A stretch of DNA of 64,000 nt, from assembly GCA_964548175.1 (NCBI GenBank), contig CAZJQS010000010.1:47384-111383 (forward strand), in the 5' to 3' direction. Origin of the DNA: JANQPA01 sp964548175 (GTDB lineage: Bacteria; Bacteroidota; Bacteroidia; Chitinophagales; Saprospiraceae). Position numbers and translations under genes: made by a program. The notes beneath the pieces were generated by a model. The model did not search any database, was not told the DNA's origin, and was given only the letters and a program-made list of their open reading frames with translations. The first letter of the stretch is position 1, and every line of letters begins with the position of its first letter. Shown one piece after another: positions 50,763 to 59,281 of this stretch.

Positions 50763-50966
50763 TTACTTGTTATCGTCACGCTCATTGGTGTAGATCTTCA
50801 GCTTGCCGTTCATTTTCCACTTGGCATGCTTAGCGTCATCAGAAGCACTACTAGGAATGTTGATCTCGAAATTTTCGAATTCGTAATTAATTTCTGCGTT
50901 GCGACCGGTTAATTTGTCATACAATCCTGCAGCCAGTTCAGGCCATGTTGTTGTTTCGTTAGCCAT
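50763..50966 (-). CDS. Small cytosolic protein, unknown function
   Basis: 67 aa. MANETTTWPELAAGLYDKLT opens an amphipathic helix; then EINYEFENFEINIPS and KWKMNGKLKIYTNERDD form a short sheet. Clean start, sensible composition and position before 50412-50699 support a real gene. Function unknown. Confidence 0.64.
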   Translation of the reverse strand: MANETTTWPELAAGLYDKLTGRNAEINYEFENFEINIPSSASDDAKHAKWKMNGKLKIYTNERDDNK

Positions 50967-51217
50967 AAATTAATATATGTGTTTTAGTTAACTAATAATA
51001 ATTGATTCGGTGGTGTAACAAGGATTTTTTTGCTCGCGTTCGATGGCCGACAAAAAAAATGAAGAATGAAAATCTTCTGATATAGCAATAGAAAAAAAAA
51101 TTAAAACATCAATGATGTAATTCATGTTGGTCTTGTGGAAAGAGGAGCTAATTTCAATTTTGATCAGCTCCCAAAAAAATATTGAAGATCAGTGAGATCA
51201 GAGTAAAAAAAACAAAA

Positions 51218-52663
51218 ATGCGCATTTTATTAACCGGTGCGACCGGATACATCGGAAAACGTTTATTGCCAGTATTACTGGAACAAGGTCACGAAGTCAT
51301 TGCCTGTGTACGTGACCGTAGCAGCCTGGATACTGACAATATCCGCAAAGAGTTGCAGAATCAGATCGAAGTTTTTCAGGTAGATTTTCTGCAAGAAGTG
51401 GATATGAAGAAGGCCCCAGTAGATTTTGACGTCGCCTATTACCTTATCCACTCCATGTCGAGTTCCATTAAAGACTTTGATCAACTGGAGGCCCAGACAG
51501 CGCGGAACTTTGTCGATTACCTGGATCAAACAAAAGCACAACAGATTATATACCTGACCGGTATCGTCAACGAAAAGAAGCTATCTAAACATCTGGAATC
51601 CCGACTTCAGGTAGAGCACATTCTGAACGCCAGTAAAGTCCCTTTAACCGCTATTCGAGCCGGGATCATCATCGGTTCGGGCAGTGCTTCGTTCGAAATT
51701 ATCAGGGACCTGGTGGAAAAACTTCCGGTGATGGTGGCTCCCCGGTGGCTGAAAACACGATGTCAGCCGATCTCAATTCGGGATGTGATCTTCTACCTTA
51801 CGGAAGTGCTGTTGAGGGAGGACACTTACAATCAAAATTTCGATATCGGCAGCAGGGAGATATTGACATACAAAGAAATGTTGATGCAGTATGCAGAGGT
51901 CAGGAAGCTAAAACGATGGATCTTTATCGTGCCGGTGATGACACCACGATTATCCTCTTACTGGCTGTATTTTGTTACTTCTGTGACCTACCCCCTGGCC
52001 GTCAACCTGGTTAACAGCATGAAGATAGATGTGTTGTTGAGGGACAACCGCCTGGAAAGCATGTTAGGCGTTGAACCATTAACTTATAAAGAAGCGGTAG
52101 AGAACGCCTTTACTAAAATCCGGCAGAACGTTGTGGTGTCCAGTTGGAAAGATGCCTTGGTCACCACTTATCCCGATAGTTCGCTGAGTGATCATGTCAA
52201 TGTTCCGGAATACGGATGTTTTACCGACAAAAAAGAAATGCATTTCGACCGGCCCGTTGAGGAAGTTTGGGCCAACATCGTTTCTATCGGTGGAGACCGG
52301 GGGTGGTACTACGGCAGCTGGTTGTGGAAGATCCGCGGTTACCTGGATAAATTGGTCGGTGGTATCGGTCTTCGACGTGGACGCACTCATCCGACTGATA
52401 TCCACGCCGGCGACGCACTGGACTTCTGGCGCGTCCTCGCCGTCGATCATGAGCAACACCGATTGCTGCTTTTTGCAGAAATGAAACTCCCGGGCGAAGC
52501 CTGGCTGGAATTTGACATACGCCAGAAAGAGGGGAGAAAGGTGCTCTACCAAACAGCTACTTTCCGTCCCCACGGCCTCTGGGGAAGGTTGTATTGGTAT
52601 GGCGTTCTACCGTTTCATTACTTTGTATTTAATGGCATGATCAGGAACGTTGTGGGGTATTGA
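51218..52663 (+). CDS. SDR NAD(P)-binding protein with C-terminal DUF2867
   Basis: 481 aa. The ATG at 51218 gives MRILLTGATGYIGKRLLPVL, the dinucleotide-binding strand; twelve in-frame upstream codons look non-coding. Atypical SDR part (about 1-300): VIACVRDRSS, DVAYYLIHSMSS, IIYLTGIVNE and VPLTAIRAGIIIGSGSASFE. DUF2867 (about 335-480): VEEVWANIVSIGGDRGWYYG, WLWKIRGYLDKLVGGIGLRR and HRLLLFAEMKLPGEAWLEF, a START-like fold. This two-domain arrangement mirrors the separate epimerase and SRPBCC pair at 46436-47997. Substrate unknown. Confidence 0.88.
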   Translation: MRILLTGATGYIGKRLLPVLLEQGHEVIACVRDRSSLDTDNIRKELQNQIEVFQVDFLQEVDMKKAPVDFDVAYYLIHSMSSSIKDFDQLEAQTARNFVDYLDQTKAQQIIYLTGIVNEKKLSKHLESRLQVEHILNASKVPLTAIRAGIIIGSGSASFEIIRDLVEKLPVMVAPRWLKTRCQPISIRDVIFYLTEVLLREDTYNQNFDIGSREILTYKEMLMQYAEVRKLKRWIFIVPVMTPRLSSYWLYFVTSVTYPLAVNLVNSMKIDVLLRDNRLESMLGVEPLTYKEAVENAFTKIRQNVVVSSWKDALVTTYPDSSLSDHVNVPEYGCFTDKKEMHFDRPVEEVWANIVSIGGDRGWYYGSWLWKIRGYLDKLVGGIGLRRGRTHPTDIHAGDALDFWRVLAVDHEQHRLLLFAEMKLPGEAWLEFDIRQKEGRKVLYQTATFRPHGLWGRLYWYGVLPFHYFVFNGMIRNVVGY

Positions 52664-52783
52664 ACGGAAAAAAGATTTGATTATTTTTTTCCAAAAAATT
52701 ATCTCAGCAGGAGAAAAATGTCTAAACTTCGGTGTTTAAACATCGAAAATAAATTAAAAATAACTAACCACTCAAACATTAAA

Positions 52784-53335
52784 ATGATGAGCAATACAAC
52801 ATCAGAAACCGTCACTAAATGGGGCATCGACCCGGCACACAGCGAAGTACAATTCAAAGTTAAGCACCTGGTCATAACAACGGTCACCGGTCGTTTTGAG
52901 AAGTTCGACGGTGAAGTCGTGTCTGAGAACGAAGATTTCGACGGCGCCCAGATCAGTTTTAAGATCGACGTGAACAGCATCAGCACCAATGCTGTTGATC
53001 GCGATAATCACCTGAAATCTGATGACTTTTTCGCTGCAGACAAGTTTCCGCACATCAAATTCGAGCATGGCGTCCTGACTAAGAAAGGGGACGGCGACTA
53101 TGAGCTTAAAGGCGACCTGACTATTCGCGAAACGACTAAGCCGGTGACATAAGACGTGGACTACAACGGCATCGTAAAAGATCCATGGGGTAATATGAAG
53201 GCGGGCTTCGAATTAGAAGGCAAGCTGAATCGTAAAGATTTCGGGCTGACCTGGAATACCATCACCGAAGCGGGTAGCATGCTGGTAGGAGTAGAAGTGA
53301 AACTGAATATTAGTGTACAGCTGATGCAGGCCTAG
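52784..53335 (+). pseudogene. YceI-family gene interrupted by an in-frame stop
   Basis: Start at 52784 (MMSNTTSETVTKWGIDPAHS). YceI lipocalin-like motifs: HSEVQFKVKHLVITTVTGRF, FDGAQISFKIDVNSISTN, RDNHLKSDDFFAADKFPHIKF and GDLTIRETTKPVT. A TAA at 53150-53152 sits where the family has a Leu (VTLDV). The same frame then continues DVDYNGIVKDPWGNMKAGFE, LNRKDFGLTWN and VGVEVKLNISVQLMQ to a TAG at 53333. One TTA-to-TAA change explains it. Everything else is intact, so the mutation is recent, or is a sequencing error or readthrough case. Confidence 0.86.
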
Positions 53336-53349
53336 TCTGTTCCTATTTG

Positions 53350-53394
53350 AGGAGATTTTGAGGAAAAGCAGCGTTTTTTTCCTGAAAATCTCCT
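53350..53394. terminator. Hairpin after the YceI gene
   Basis: AGGAGATTTTGAGGAAAA and TTTTCCTGAAAATCTCCT form an 18-bp stem with one mismatch, followed by an A run on the plus strand. Strong hairpin; lack of a downstream T run makes plus-strand termination uncertain. Confidence 0.4.
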
Positions 53395-53434
53395 TAAAAA
53401 AAAATCTATCCTTATTTTTCGCCAAAATTACCCG

Positions 53435-54307
53435 ATGGCGGCGATATTGTATTATTTCTCCCTGCCTTTTCTATATGGCGTCTCTTGGCTGCCCTTCCGA
53501 TTGATGTATGTTGTTTCGGACGGGTTATATTTATTGTTGTACAAGATATTGAGCTATCGGCTAAAGGTCGTTCGCACCAATCTCGAGAATGCTTTCCCTG
53601 GAAAATCAACGGAAGAGCTCCGTGGAATAGAACGTCGATTTTATCGTTACTTCTGCGATCTGTTACTTGAAACCCTCAAGACGTTAAGCATACGACCGAA
53701 AACAGTTTTGAAAAGGGTGGCTATGGAGAATCAAATGGTATTCCAGCAGTTTTATGAAAGCAGGCAGAGCATCATTCTCGTTATGGGCCATTGGGGAAAT
53801 TGGGAACTGGCCGGAGCTCGATTCAGTCAGATCGGTTTTCATCAGTTATTTGTCATTTTTCACCCTTTATCGAATCCTTATTTTGACCGGCTCGTCTACC
53901 ACATGCGTACGCGATTGGGCAACAAACTGTACGCCATGAAGGAAACCTTCCGGGGTATGATTCGCGACCGGAAAGAGGTCACTGCGACCGCCTTTATTGC
54001 CGATCAGACCCCTCCTCCGAAAGGGGCCTACTGGACTACCTTCCTGAACCAGGAAACCCCTGTATTTACAGGCGTTGCCAAAATCGCGAAGAAGCTCAAT
54101 TATCCCATCGTTTACGTAAGCATCGACCGGGTCAGGAGGGGTTATTACTACATCAAAGCAGAAGTGCTGATTGACGACCCCAAACACTTTTCTGAAGATG
54201 CCATTTCTGAACGGCACACCCGGCGGCTTGAACAGGACATCGAAAAAAAACCGGAGATTTGGTTATGGACACACAGAAGATGGAAGCATAAAAAATTGAA
54301 AAATTAG
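53435..54307 (+). CDS. LpxL/LpxM-type lipid A acyltransferase
   Basis: 290 aa, normal for the family. N-terminal membrane helix (YYFSLPFLYGVSWLPFRLMY), RTNLENAFPGKS, the catalytic His-x4-Glu in VMGHWGNWELAG, then ADQTPPPKGAYWTTFLNQE and PVFTGVAKIAKKLNYPIVYV. Transfers a secondary acyl chain to lipid A precursors or a related lipid on the inner membrane. Ends with the family's WLWTHRRWKHKK. A fatty acid desaturase follows 14 bp later, so both likely modify envelope lipids. Confidence 0.9.
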   Translation: MAAILYYFSLPFLYGVSWLPFRLMYVVSDGLYLLLYKILSYRLKVVRTNLENAFPGKSTEELRGIERRFYRYFCDLLLETLKTLSIRPKTVLKRVAMENQMVFQQFYESRQSIILVMGHWGNWELAGARFSQIGFHQLFVIFHPLSNPYFDRLVYHMRTRLGNKLYAMKETFRGMIRDRKEVTATAFIADQTPPPKGAYWTTFLNQETPVFTGVAKIAKKLNYPIVYVSIDRVRRGYYYIKAEVLIDDPKHFSEDAISERHTRRLEQDIEKKPEIWLWTHRRWKHKKLKN

Positions 54308-54321
54308 AATATCTTTGAGCA

Positions 54322-55302
54322 ATGATAAAGGATAAAAACATAATTCTTTCTACGTCCAGGTACGCAAAGGAAGATCGGAAAAAAAGCTGGCAATTGTTGG
54401 TCGGTGCTTTACTGTTGTTTTTGGTTACTTATATCGGTGCGCTGGTCAATGTACACTGGGCGCCGCAGCTGATTTGCGGCGTATTGAATGGATTGCTCAT
54501 TGTTCGGCTGTTTATCATCTATCACGATTATCTGCATAAGAGTATTTTGCAAAACTCTGCCCTTGCGGAAGCCATCTTTACTATTTACGGTTGGTTTGTG
54601 TTGGCGCCGGTCAGCATCTGGCGCCGGTCGCATAATTATCACCATGCGCATAATTCGAAGCTATATACTTCCAGCATAGGCTCTTATCCTCTGGTGACCA
54701 AGAAAGAGTTTCTGGCTGCAGGAAAAATGGAAAGAGGCTTGTATTTGTTCGCTCGTCATCCTTTTACCATTCTCTTTGGCTATTTATTCGTTTTCATTTG
54801 GGGCATGAGCCTGCGCTCGTTGATCAATAATCCCAAGAAACATATAGATTCCTTGATTGCGCTGATCTTTCACGTAGCGCTTGGCGTGAGTATTTATCTA
54901 TTATTAGGATGGCAGAGCCTGGTGCTTGGCTTTTTCCTGCCGATCATGATCGCTCATGCACTTGGGGCCTATTTGTTTTATGCTCAGCACAATTTTCCAT
55001 CGGCTACCTTCAAGACCAAGGAAGAATGGGATTATGTATACGCAGCCCTGCATTCTTCCAGCTATATGAAGATGCATCCGGTCATGCATTGGTTTACAGG
55101 CAATATTGGCTATCACCACATCCACCACATCAATCCCAAAATACCGTTTTACAACCTCCCTGTGGCCTACAAGGAAATGGAGGAACTTCAAAATCCGGGA
55201 GAAACCAGTCTTAACCCTAAAGATATCGCCGCTTGTTTTCGGCTTAAAGTATGGGACCCCGAGCAAGGCCGTATGATCGGGAAAAAAGAGCTCTTTCAAT
55301 AG
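54322..55302 (+). CDS. Membrane fatty acid desaturase
   Basis: 326 aa. Three His boxes: IIYHDYLHKS, RRSHNYHHAHNSKLY and GYHHIHHINPKIPFYNLP, typical of di-iron membrane desaturases or hydroxylases, with hydrophobic pairs in between (LLVGALLLFLVTYIGALV, IYLLLGWQSLVLGFF). Introduces a double bond or hydroxyl into an acyl chain. Probably co-transcribed with the acyltransferase gene. Confidence 0.9.
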   Translation: MIKDKNIILSTSRYAKEDRKKSWQLLVGALLLFLVTYIGALVNVHWAPQLICGVLNGLLIVRLFIIYHDYLHKSILQNSALAEAIFTIYGWFVLAPVSIWRRSHNYHHAHNSKLYTSSIGSYPLVTKKEFLAAGKMERGLYLFARHPFTILFGYLFVFIWGMSLRSLINNPKKHIDSLIALIFHVALGVSIYLLLGWQSLVLGFFLPIMIAHALGAYLFYAQHNFPSATFKTKEEWDYVYAALHSSSYMKMHPVMHWFTGNIGYHHIHHINPKIPFYNLPVAYKEMEELQNPGETSLNPKDIAACFRLKVWDPEQGRMIGKKELFQ

Positions 55303-55341
55303 GATGTTTTTTTGCTGCCCACGGGCAGCAAAAAAACATCC
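55302..55341. terminator. Bidirectional terminator between convergent genes
   Basis: Nearly perfect palindrome GGATGTTTTTTTGCTGCC/GGCAGCAAAAAAACATCC around CACG bases, beginning in the desaturase stop codon and ending 4 bp before the CBS gene stop. T runs are present in either reading direction. Confidence 0.75.
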
Positions 55342-55345
55342 TGTC

Positions 55346-55753
55346 TTACTCTTCATCAAGGTTTTCCAAAAAAAATCGAATGATATCTGTAGTGGAGACG
55401 ATGCCCACGATTTTTTCGCCGTCCAATATCGGGATCGCATGAAAATCGTGCTCCGTGAATAAAGTCGCTACCTCCAGAATATTGTCATTTACCTGTGCAT
55501 GTATGGGGTCATGGGTCATCACATGTTTGACCAGAGTGGGCTGATAGGGCCTTTTCCTGTCAAGTGCGTCGTCTTCTATGTTCTTTAAATCAATAAGACT
55601 GAACATGCCGACCAGTTCTCCGTCGGATACCACAGGGGCGTGGCGGAGGGAGTAATTGCTGAAGGTGCTTTCTGCATCCCTAAGCGTATCCTCTGCTTCA
55701 AGAATGAGCAAATCTTTGGTCATTATGGTTGAAACGGGCATTTTCGATTTCAT
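55346..55753 (-). CDS. Two-CBS-domain protein
   Basis: 135 aa. ATG at 55753 (MKSKMPVSTIMTKDLLILEA); the longer open frame adds 41 unlikely residues. Tandem CBS motifs: DAESTFSNYSLRHAPVVSDG with LVGMFSLIDLKNI, and ATLFTEHDFHAIPILDG with IVGIVSTTDIIRFFL. Such stand-alone pairs bind adenosine nucleotides and sense energy state. Cytosolic. Partner unknown. Confidence 0.88.
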   Translation of the reverse strand: MKSKMPVSTIMTKDLLILEAEDTLRDAESTFSNYSLRHAPVVSDGELVGMFSLIDLKNIEDDALDRKRPYQPTLVKHVMTHDPIHAQVNDNILEVATLFTEHDFHAIPILDGEKIVGIVSTTDIIRFFLENLDEE

Positions 55754-55784
55754 ACATAGCTGTGTTTTTCTTACAATAAAGTAA

Positions 55785-55879
55785 AAATAAAAAAAAAGAT
55801 GAAAGCATTGTGGCTTCATCTTTTCAAGATGAAGTTGTTTAAAGTTTCCTGCTGGAAGCGAAAAAACTTTAAACAACTT
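55785..55879 (-). terminator. Tandem hairpins after the DUF4251 gene
   Basis: On the minus strand, AAGTTGTTTAAAGTTT/AAACTTTAAACAACTT (55832-55847 and 55864-55879) is followed by AGATGAAGC...GCTTTCATCT and a run of T at 55790 and below. The second hairpin has terminator form and would end the DUF4251 transcript. Confidence 0.6.
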
Positions 55880-55967
55880 TGATTTTTTACAAAGGATATC
55901 TTAAAACTTTGAAAACTGATTTGATTATTTGATTTTCAGCCTTTTTGAAAAAGTATTTATTTCAACC

Positions 55968-56492
55968 TTAAAAAGTAGTTGTCCCGACATATATATCAGA
56001 CCCTTCCAGCGGGACCATCTCACCGGAAAATACCAGTTGCTGGCCGTACATGCCGGACAGGTCTATTGTACCCAATCCGCTGTCGTTTACGGAAAGCAAC
56101 AGATCAAAGGTGCTGAACCCAAAGAAAGTCATTCTTACATTGGCTCCTTTTCCGGGGCCGAAGTCCTCTACTTCATAATTGGTGATGCGGCCGTCAATGG
56201 TTTCGCCTCCAAGGCCGTTCCGACCTAATCCGGTATTGTTTACAGCGATTTGTATGACGCCCACGCTATCCGCTATAGCCACAAAATTAGTGGCTTCGTT
56301 GACGAATATCTGATTGCCGTACCTGTCGCGCAGCGTATTGGCTTTCATCACAAATTCTCCCTCGTTGATCATGGTCATGATCCGTTCATGACGTTCTTTT
56401 CGTTCTGCTTCTTTCGCTTTTTGTTTGTCCGTTTGTTGCGCTGTTCCCAAAATCGGAAGGAACAACAGTAACAATAATGCTAAGTTTTTCAT
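55968..56492 (-). CDS. DUF4251 exported protein
   Basis: 174 aa. Signal peptide MKNLALLLLLFLPILGTAQQ, then a charged Lys/Glu segment (KQKAKEAERKERHERIMTMI) and the DUF4251 beta domain: FVMKANTLRDRYG, NFVAIADSVGVIQIAV, GLGGETIDGRITNYEVEDFG and VRMTFFGFSTFDLLLSVND. Periplasmic or surface protein restricted to Bacteroidota; function unknown. Confidence 0.86.
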   Translation of the reverse strand: MKNLALLLLLFLPILGTAQQTDKQKAKEAERKERHERIMTMINEGEFVMKANTLRDRYGNQIFVNEATNFVAIADSVGVIQIAVNNTGLGRNGLGGETIDGRITNYEVEDFGPGKGANVRMTFFGFSTFDLLLSVNDSGLGTIDLSGMYGQQLVFSGEMVPLEGSDIYVGTTTF

Positions 56493-56536
56493 AGTTTGTT
56501 TATGGTTTTATTAGTGACCGGACAATATAAGTTAGC

Positions 56537-56567
56537 CTTTGATGCTGCCCGCCGGGCAGCATCAAAG
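56537..56567. terminator. Perfect GC-rich hairpin
   Basis: CTTTGATGCTGCCC-GCC-GGGCAGCATCAAAG, 14-bp perfect stem, 45 bp upstream of the DUF4251 start and downstream of tRNA-Val on the minus strand. Probably ends the tRNA transcript, though no long T run follows. Confidence 0.5.
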
Positions 56568-56764
56568 ATCGACTTAGTCTCTTCCCGTATCGCAGTGATC
56601 GGTTAAGTTAATTTTGTCCGTTTTATTGTATAACAAGGAGAAGAAGGGTAATGGTCGTTAAGGTAAGTATAAAGTCTATTGGATATTGGGAAATGTTCAG
56701 GCAGCCAAAGGACAAAATAAAAATAGCCAATTGACCAAATAAACAAATGGCCAATTGGCTATAG

Positions 56765-56839
56765 TGGGTTATACTGGATTCGAACCAGTGACCTCAGCCC
56801 TGTCAAGGCTGCGCTCTAAACCAACTGAGCTAATAACCC
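56765..56839 (-). tRNA. tRNA-Val (anticodon GAC)
   Basis: 75 nt cloverleaf: acceptor GGGTTAT/ATAACCC with A discriminator, D-arm GCTC...GAGC, anticodon stem CAGCC/GGCTG with loop TTGACAG (GAC), T-arm ACTGG-TTCGAAT-CCAGT. CCA is not encoded. Confidence 0.96.
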
Positions 56840-56931
56840 TTTTTGAGCGGAATGCAAAGATATTTCGATTTTCCTGTTTTGACAAGAATTTTGATAAAAA
56901 AGAGATGGCGGACCATCTCTTTTTTGCACTC

Positions 56932-57405
56932 TTAGAAGTAGAATCTTCCACCGACACCCCCGCCGAAGTCTACGTCCGAACTGCTACTTAGCGTCATTCT
57001 GGGAGTGAAATGCGCGAAAAGCTCAAATTTATTGATCAAAAAGTTTATTCCTATCCGACCGCTTAAGCCTACTTCCGTGTCGTTATCCTCACCGAATAGG
57101 CCGTCATCAATGCCAGTCTCCCTAATACCTATGAAGGCACCGGGACCATAATACAAGTGAGCAACACCGCGGTTGCTAAGGTGGACATTCCAAAGAGCGT
57201 GGGCATTCAAGAAATAAAAGTCATCCAGATCCCAGGCGGCCAAAAGGTCAAGTGAAGCACCGTCTTCATTATAAAACTGAAGCGTAAGGCCTGTCGGTTG
57301 TCCAAATTGAAATCCTAGTCCGACATCTCCGTCCAGGCGCTGTGCTTTGGCAAAAAAATGACCAAACGCAAAGAATAACGTTAAAATTATAATTCTGGTT
57401 TTCAT
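56932..57405 (-). CDS. Small outer-membrane beta-barrel-like protein
   Basis: 157 aa. Signal peptide IILTLFFAFGHFFAKAQ, then alternating hydrophobic strands with aromatic girdles: GDVGLGFQFGQPTGLTLQFY, FYFLNAHALWNVHL, LYYGPGAFIGIRETG, VGLSGRIGINFLINKFELFA and a terminal VDFGGGVGGRFYF ending in Phe, as expected for BAM-inserted barrels. About eight strands. Function unknown. Confidence 0.66.
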   Translation of the reverse strand: MKTRIIILTLFFAFGHFFAKAQRLDGDVGLGFQFGQPTGLTLQFYNEDGASLDLLAAWDLDDFYFLNAHALWNVHLSNRGVAHLYYGPGAFIGIRETGIDDGLFGEDNDTEVGLSGRIGINFLINKFELFAHFTPRMTLSSSSDVDFGGGVGGRFYF

Positions 57406-57491
57406 GGTTTTTTAAGTTTATTTATTATGCAATGGCATTAAACAACTTGAAGTTCGATCTGCTGAAACGCGTAAGTAATACAGAACTAATC

Positions 57492-58892
57492 ATGATGATG
57501 AAAAAAAGAACACCTTTCCTTTTGTTATTTGGCGCCCTTTTGTCCTTTACTTCCTTCGCTCAGAATTTCTACTTTGGCGCCGACCTGTCCTACGTCAATG
57601 AAATGCAAGATTGCGGCGTGACGTATTCCGAAAAAGACACGGCTAAAGACCCTTATGCCCTTTTTGCAGATCACGACTGCAATCTTGTCCGGTTGAGGCT
57701 CTGGCATACGCCCGACTGGTATGATGAGTTGAATGACGGGAAGCGCTATTCTGACCTGAGGGATGTCAAAAAAAGCATCCAAAGGGCTAAAGAGCAGGGA
57801 ATGGGAGTTTTGCTTGACTTTCATTTATCGGACAACTGGGCTGATCCTGGCAAACAGGTGGCGCCTAAGGCCTGGCAACCGGTGGTGAATGACCTGCCGG
57901 TGCTTTCTGATTCCTTGTACAACTACATTTACAATACATTAGATGAACTTAGAAGGGAAAACCTTCTTCCTGAGATGATCCAGATCGGCAACGAGACCAA
58001 CAGGGGCATCCTGTTGTCCCCAGAACAAAATGAGGCCGGCTGGGTACTCGACTGGGAACGGAACGCCACCTTGTTCAACAGGGCCATTCAGGCTGTCAGA
58101 GAACTGGAGCAAGCACACGATCTTTCGATAGGGATCATGTTGCATATTGCCGGCCCAGACGATGCGCCCTGGTTCATCGATCGGTTTGTCGCGAACGGCG
58201 TTACCGATTTTGACTTCATCGGCTTGTCGTACTATTGGCAGTGGCATAATTCAGTGGATCTGGATGGAGTAGGGGAGGTGATCCACAATTTCAGGGCGAC
58301 CTATCCTGACTATCAGGTGATGATCGTAGAGACCGGATATCCGTGGACCAGCGATTTCAATGACGCCGCCGGAAATATTCTTGGCATGGCCCATCCGGAA
58401 TATCAGCCGCTTTCTCCGGATAATCAGGCTGAATTTCTGATCGCGCTTACAGAACAGGTAATGGAGAATGGTGGGGCTGGGGTGGTTTACTGGGAGCCTG
58501 CCTGGGTTTCTTCATCCTGTTCGACACAGTGGGGAACCGGATCGCATTACGAACATGCGGCCTTTTTTGATTTTCAGAATAAATTGCTTACCAACGGCGG
58601 TATTCGCTGGATGACGCATGATTATACACAGCTGACAAACTCCGATGAACCGTTATTGTCAGGGATTCATGCCTACTGGGACGAGAGCGGCCATCGATTG
58701 GTGGTGGAGAGTGAACAGATGTTCGGCAATGCATGGTTAGAAGTATTCACGATAGATGGAAGAATACAGCTGCGAGCTAATTTGTCGTCAATTAGTCAGG
58801 AATTCATACTTTCGGAGAAGACGACAGGTGTTTATCTGATACATGTCGTTGCGGATAAAAAAAGCTGGAGCAAAAAAATTTTCATACCCTAA
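57492..58892 (+). CDS. GH53 endo-beta-1,4-galactanase with T9SS-type C-terminal domain
   Basis: 466 aa from the ATG at 57492 (two further ATGs follow at once; signal FLLLFGALLSFTSFAQ). GH53 TIM barrel: FYFGADLSYVNEMQDCGVTY, HDCNLVRLRLWHTP, VLLDFHLSDNWADPGKQ, the acid/base Glu in MIQIGNETNRG (about 168), FDFIGLSYYWQWH, the nucleophile Glu in VMIVETGYPWT (about 279), and GVVYWEPAWVS. The last 75 residues (LVVESEQMFGNAWLEVFTID, TTGVYLIHVVADKKSWSKKI) match the type A sorting domain of type IX secretion. Cleaves beta-1,4-galactan or arabinogalactan outside the cell. The SusC/SusD pair follows. Confidence 0.93.
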   Translation: MMMKKRTPFLLLFGALLSFTSFAQNFYFGADLSYVNEMQDCGVTYSEKDTAKDPYALFADHDCNLVRLRLWHTPDWYDELNDGKRYSDLRDVKKSIQRAKEQGMGVLLDFHLSDNWADPGKQVAPKAWQPVVNDLPVLSDSLYNYIYNTLDELRRENLLPEMIQIGNETNRGILLSPEQNEAGWVLDWERNATLFNRAIQAVRELEQAHDLSIGIMLHIAGPDDAPWFIDRFVANGVTDFDFIGLSYYWQWHNSVDLDGVGEVIHNFRATYPDYQVMIVETGYPWTSDFNDAAGNILGMAHPEYQPLSPDNQAEFLIALTEQVMENGGAGVVYWEPAWVSSSCSTQWGTGSHYEHAAFFDFQNKLLTNGGIRWMTHDYTQLTNSDEPLLSGIHAYWDESGHRLVVESEQMFGNAWLEVFTIDGRIQLRANLSSISQEFILSEKTTGVYLIHVVADKKSWSKKIFIP

Positions 58893-59281
58893 CAACGAAA
58901 GATAAAAGGTTTGTTTTGAAGGACTTGATGGTAAGGACGAATGCTGTTTGATAAAAGTTATGAGCTTCAATAGCAAAAGTCATTGTTGAGCTATTTAATA
59001 TTTGATTAACCTTGCAGCGGTTGAAGCGTTTGATACGTTCTAATTTAAAGAAAGAGGATTCTTGTTTTTGATTTAAAACTTTTACTTAACTTAAAGCACC
59101 GATAGCAATTTTAATTTGTATCCCTTTCTGCATATAGAACATTCATAGGTTTTTTCATTCTGAAAATCGGACTACAAGCCAAATTAACCATCAAGCCCTT
59201 TAACCATCTTAATGAAACCAAAAATTGGAACCAAAAGAGGCTCCATAGGTCAAGATGTAAAACAACCAAAATTAGTAATTT
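58893..59281. other. Intergenic region before the SusC gene
   Basis: 389 bp, AT-rich, no gene. It must hold the promoter of the susC-susD unit. I see no full TAnnTTTG box; GATTAACCTTGCAG near 59005 is a weak possibility. No regulator gene is nearby in the window. Confidence 0.3.
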
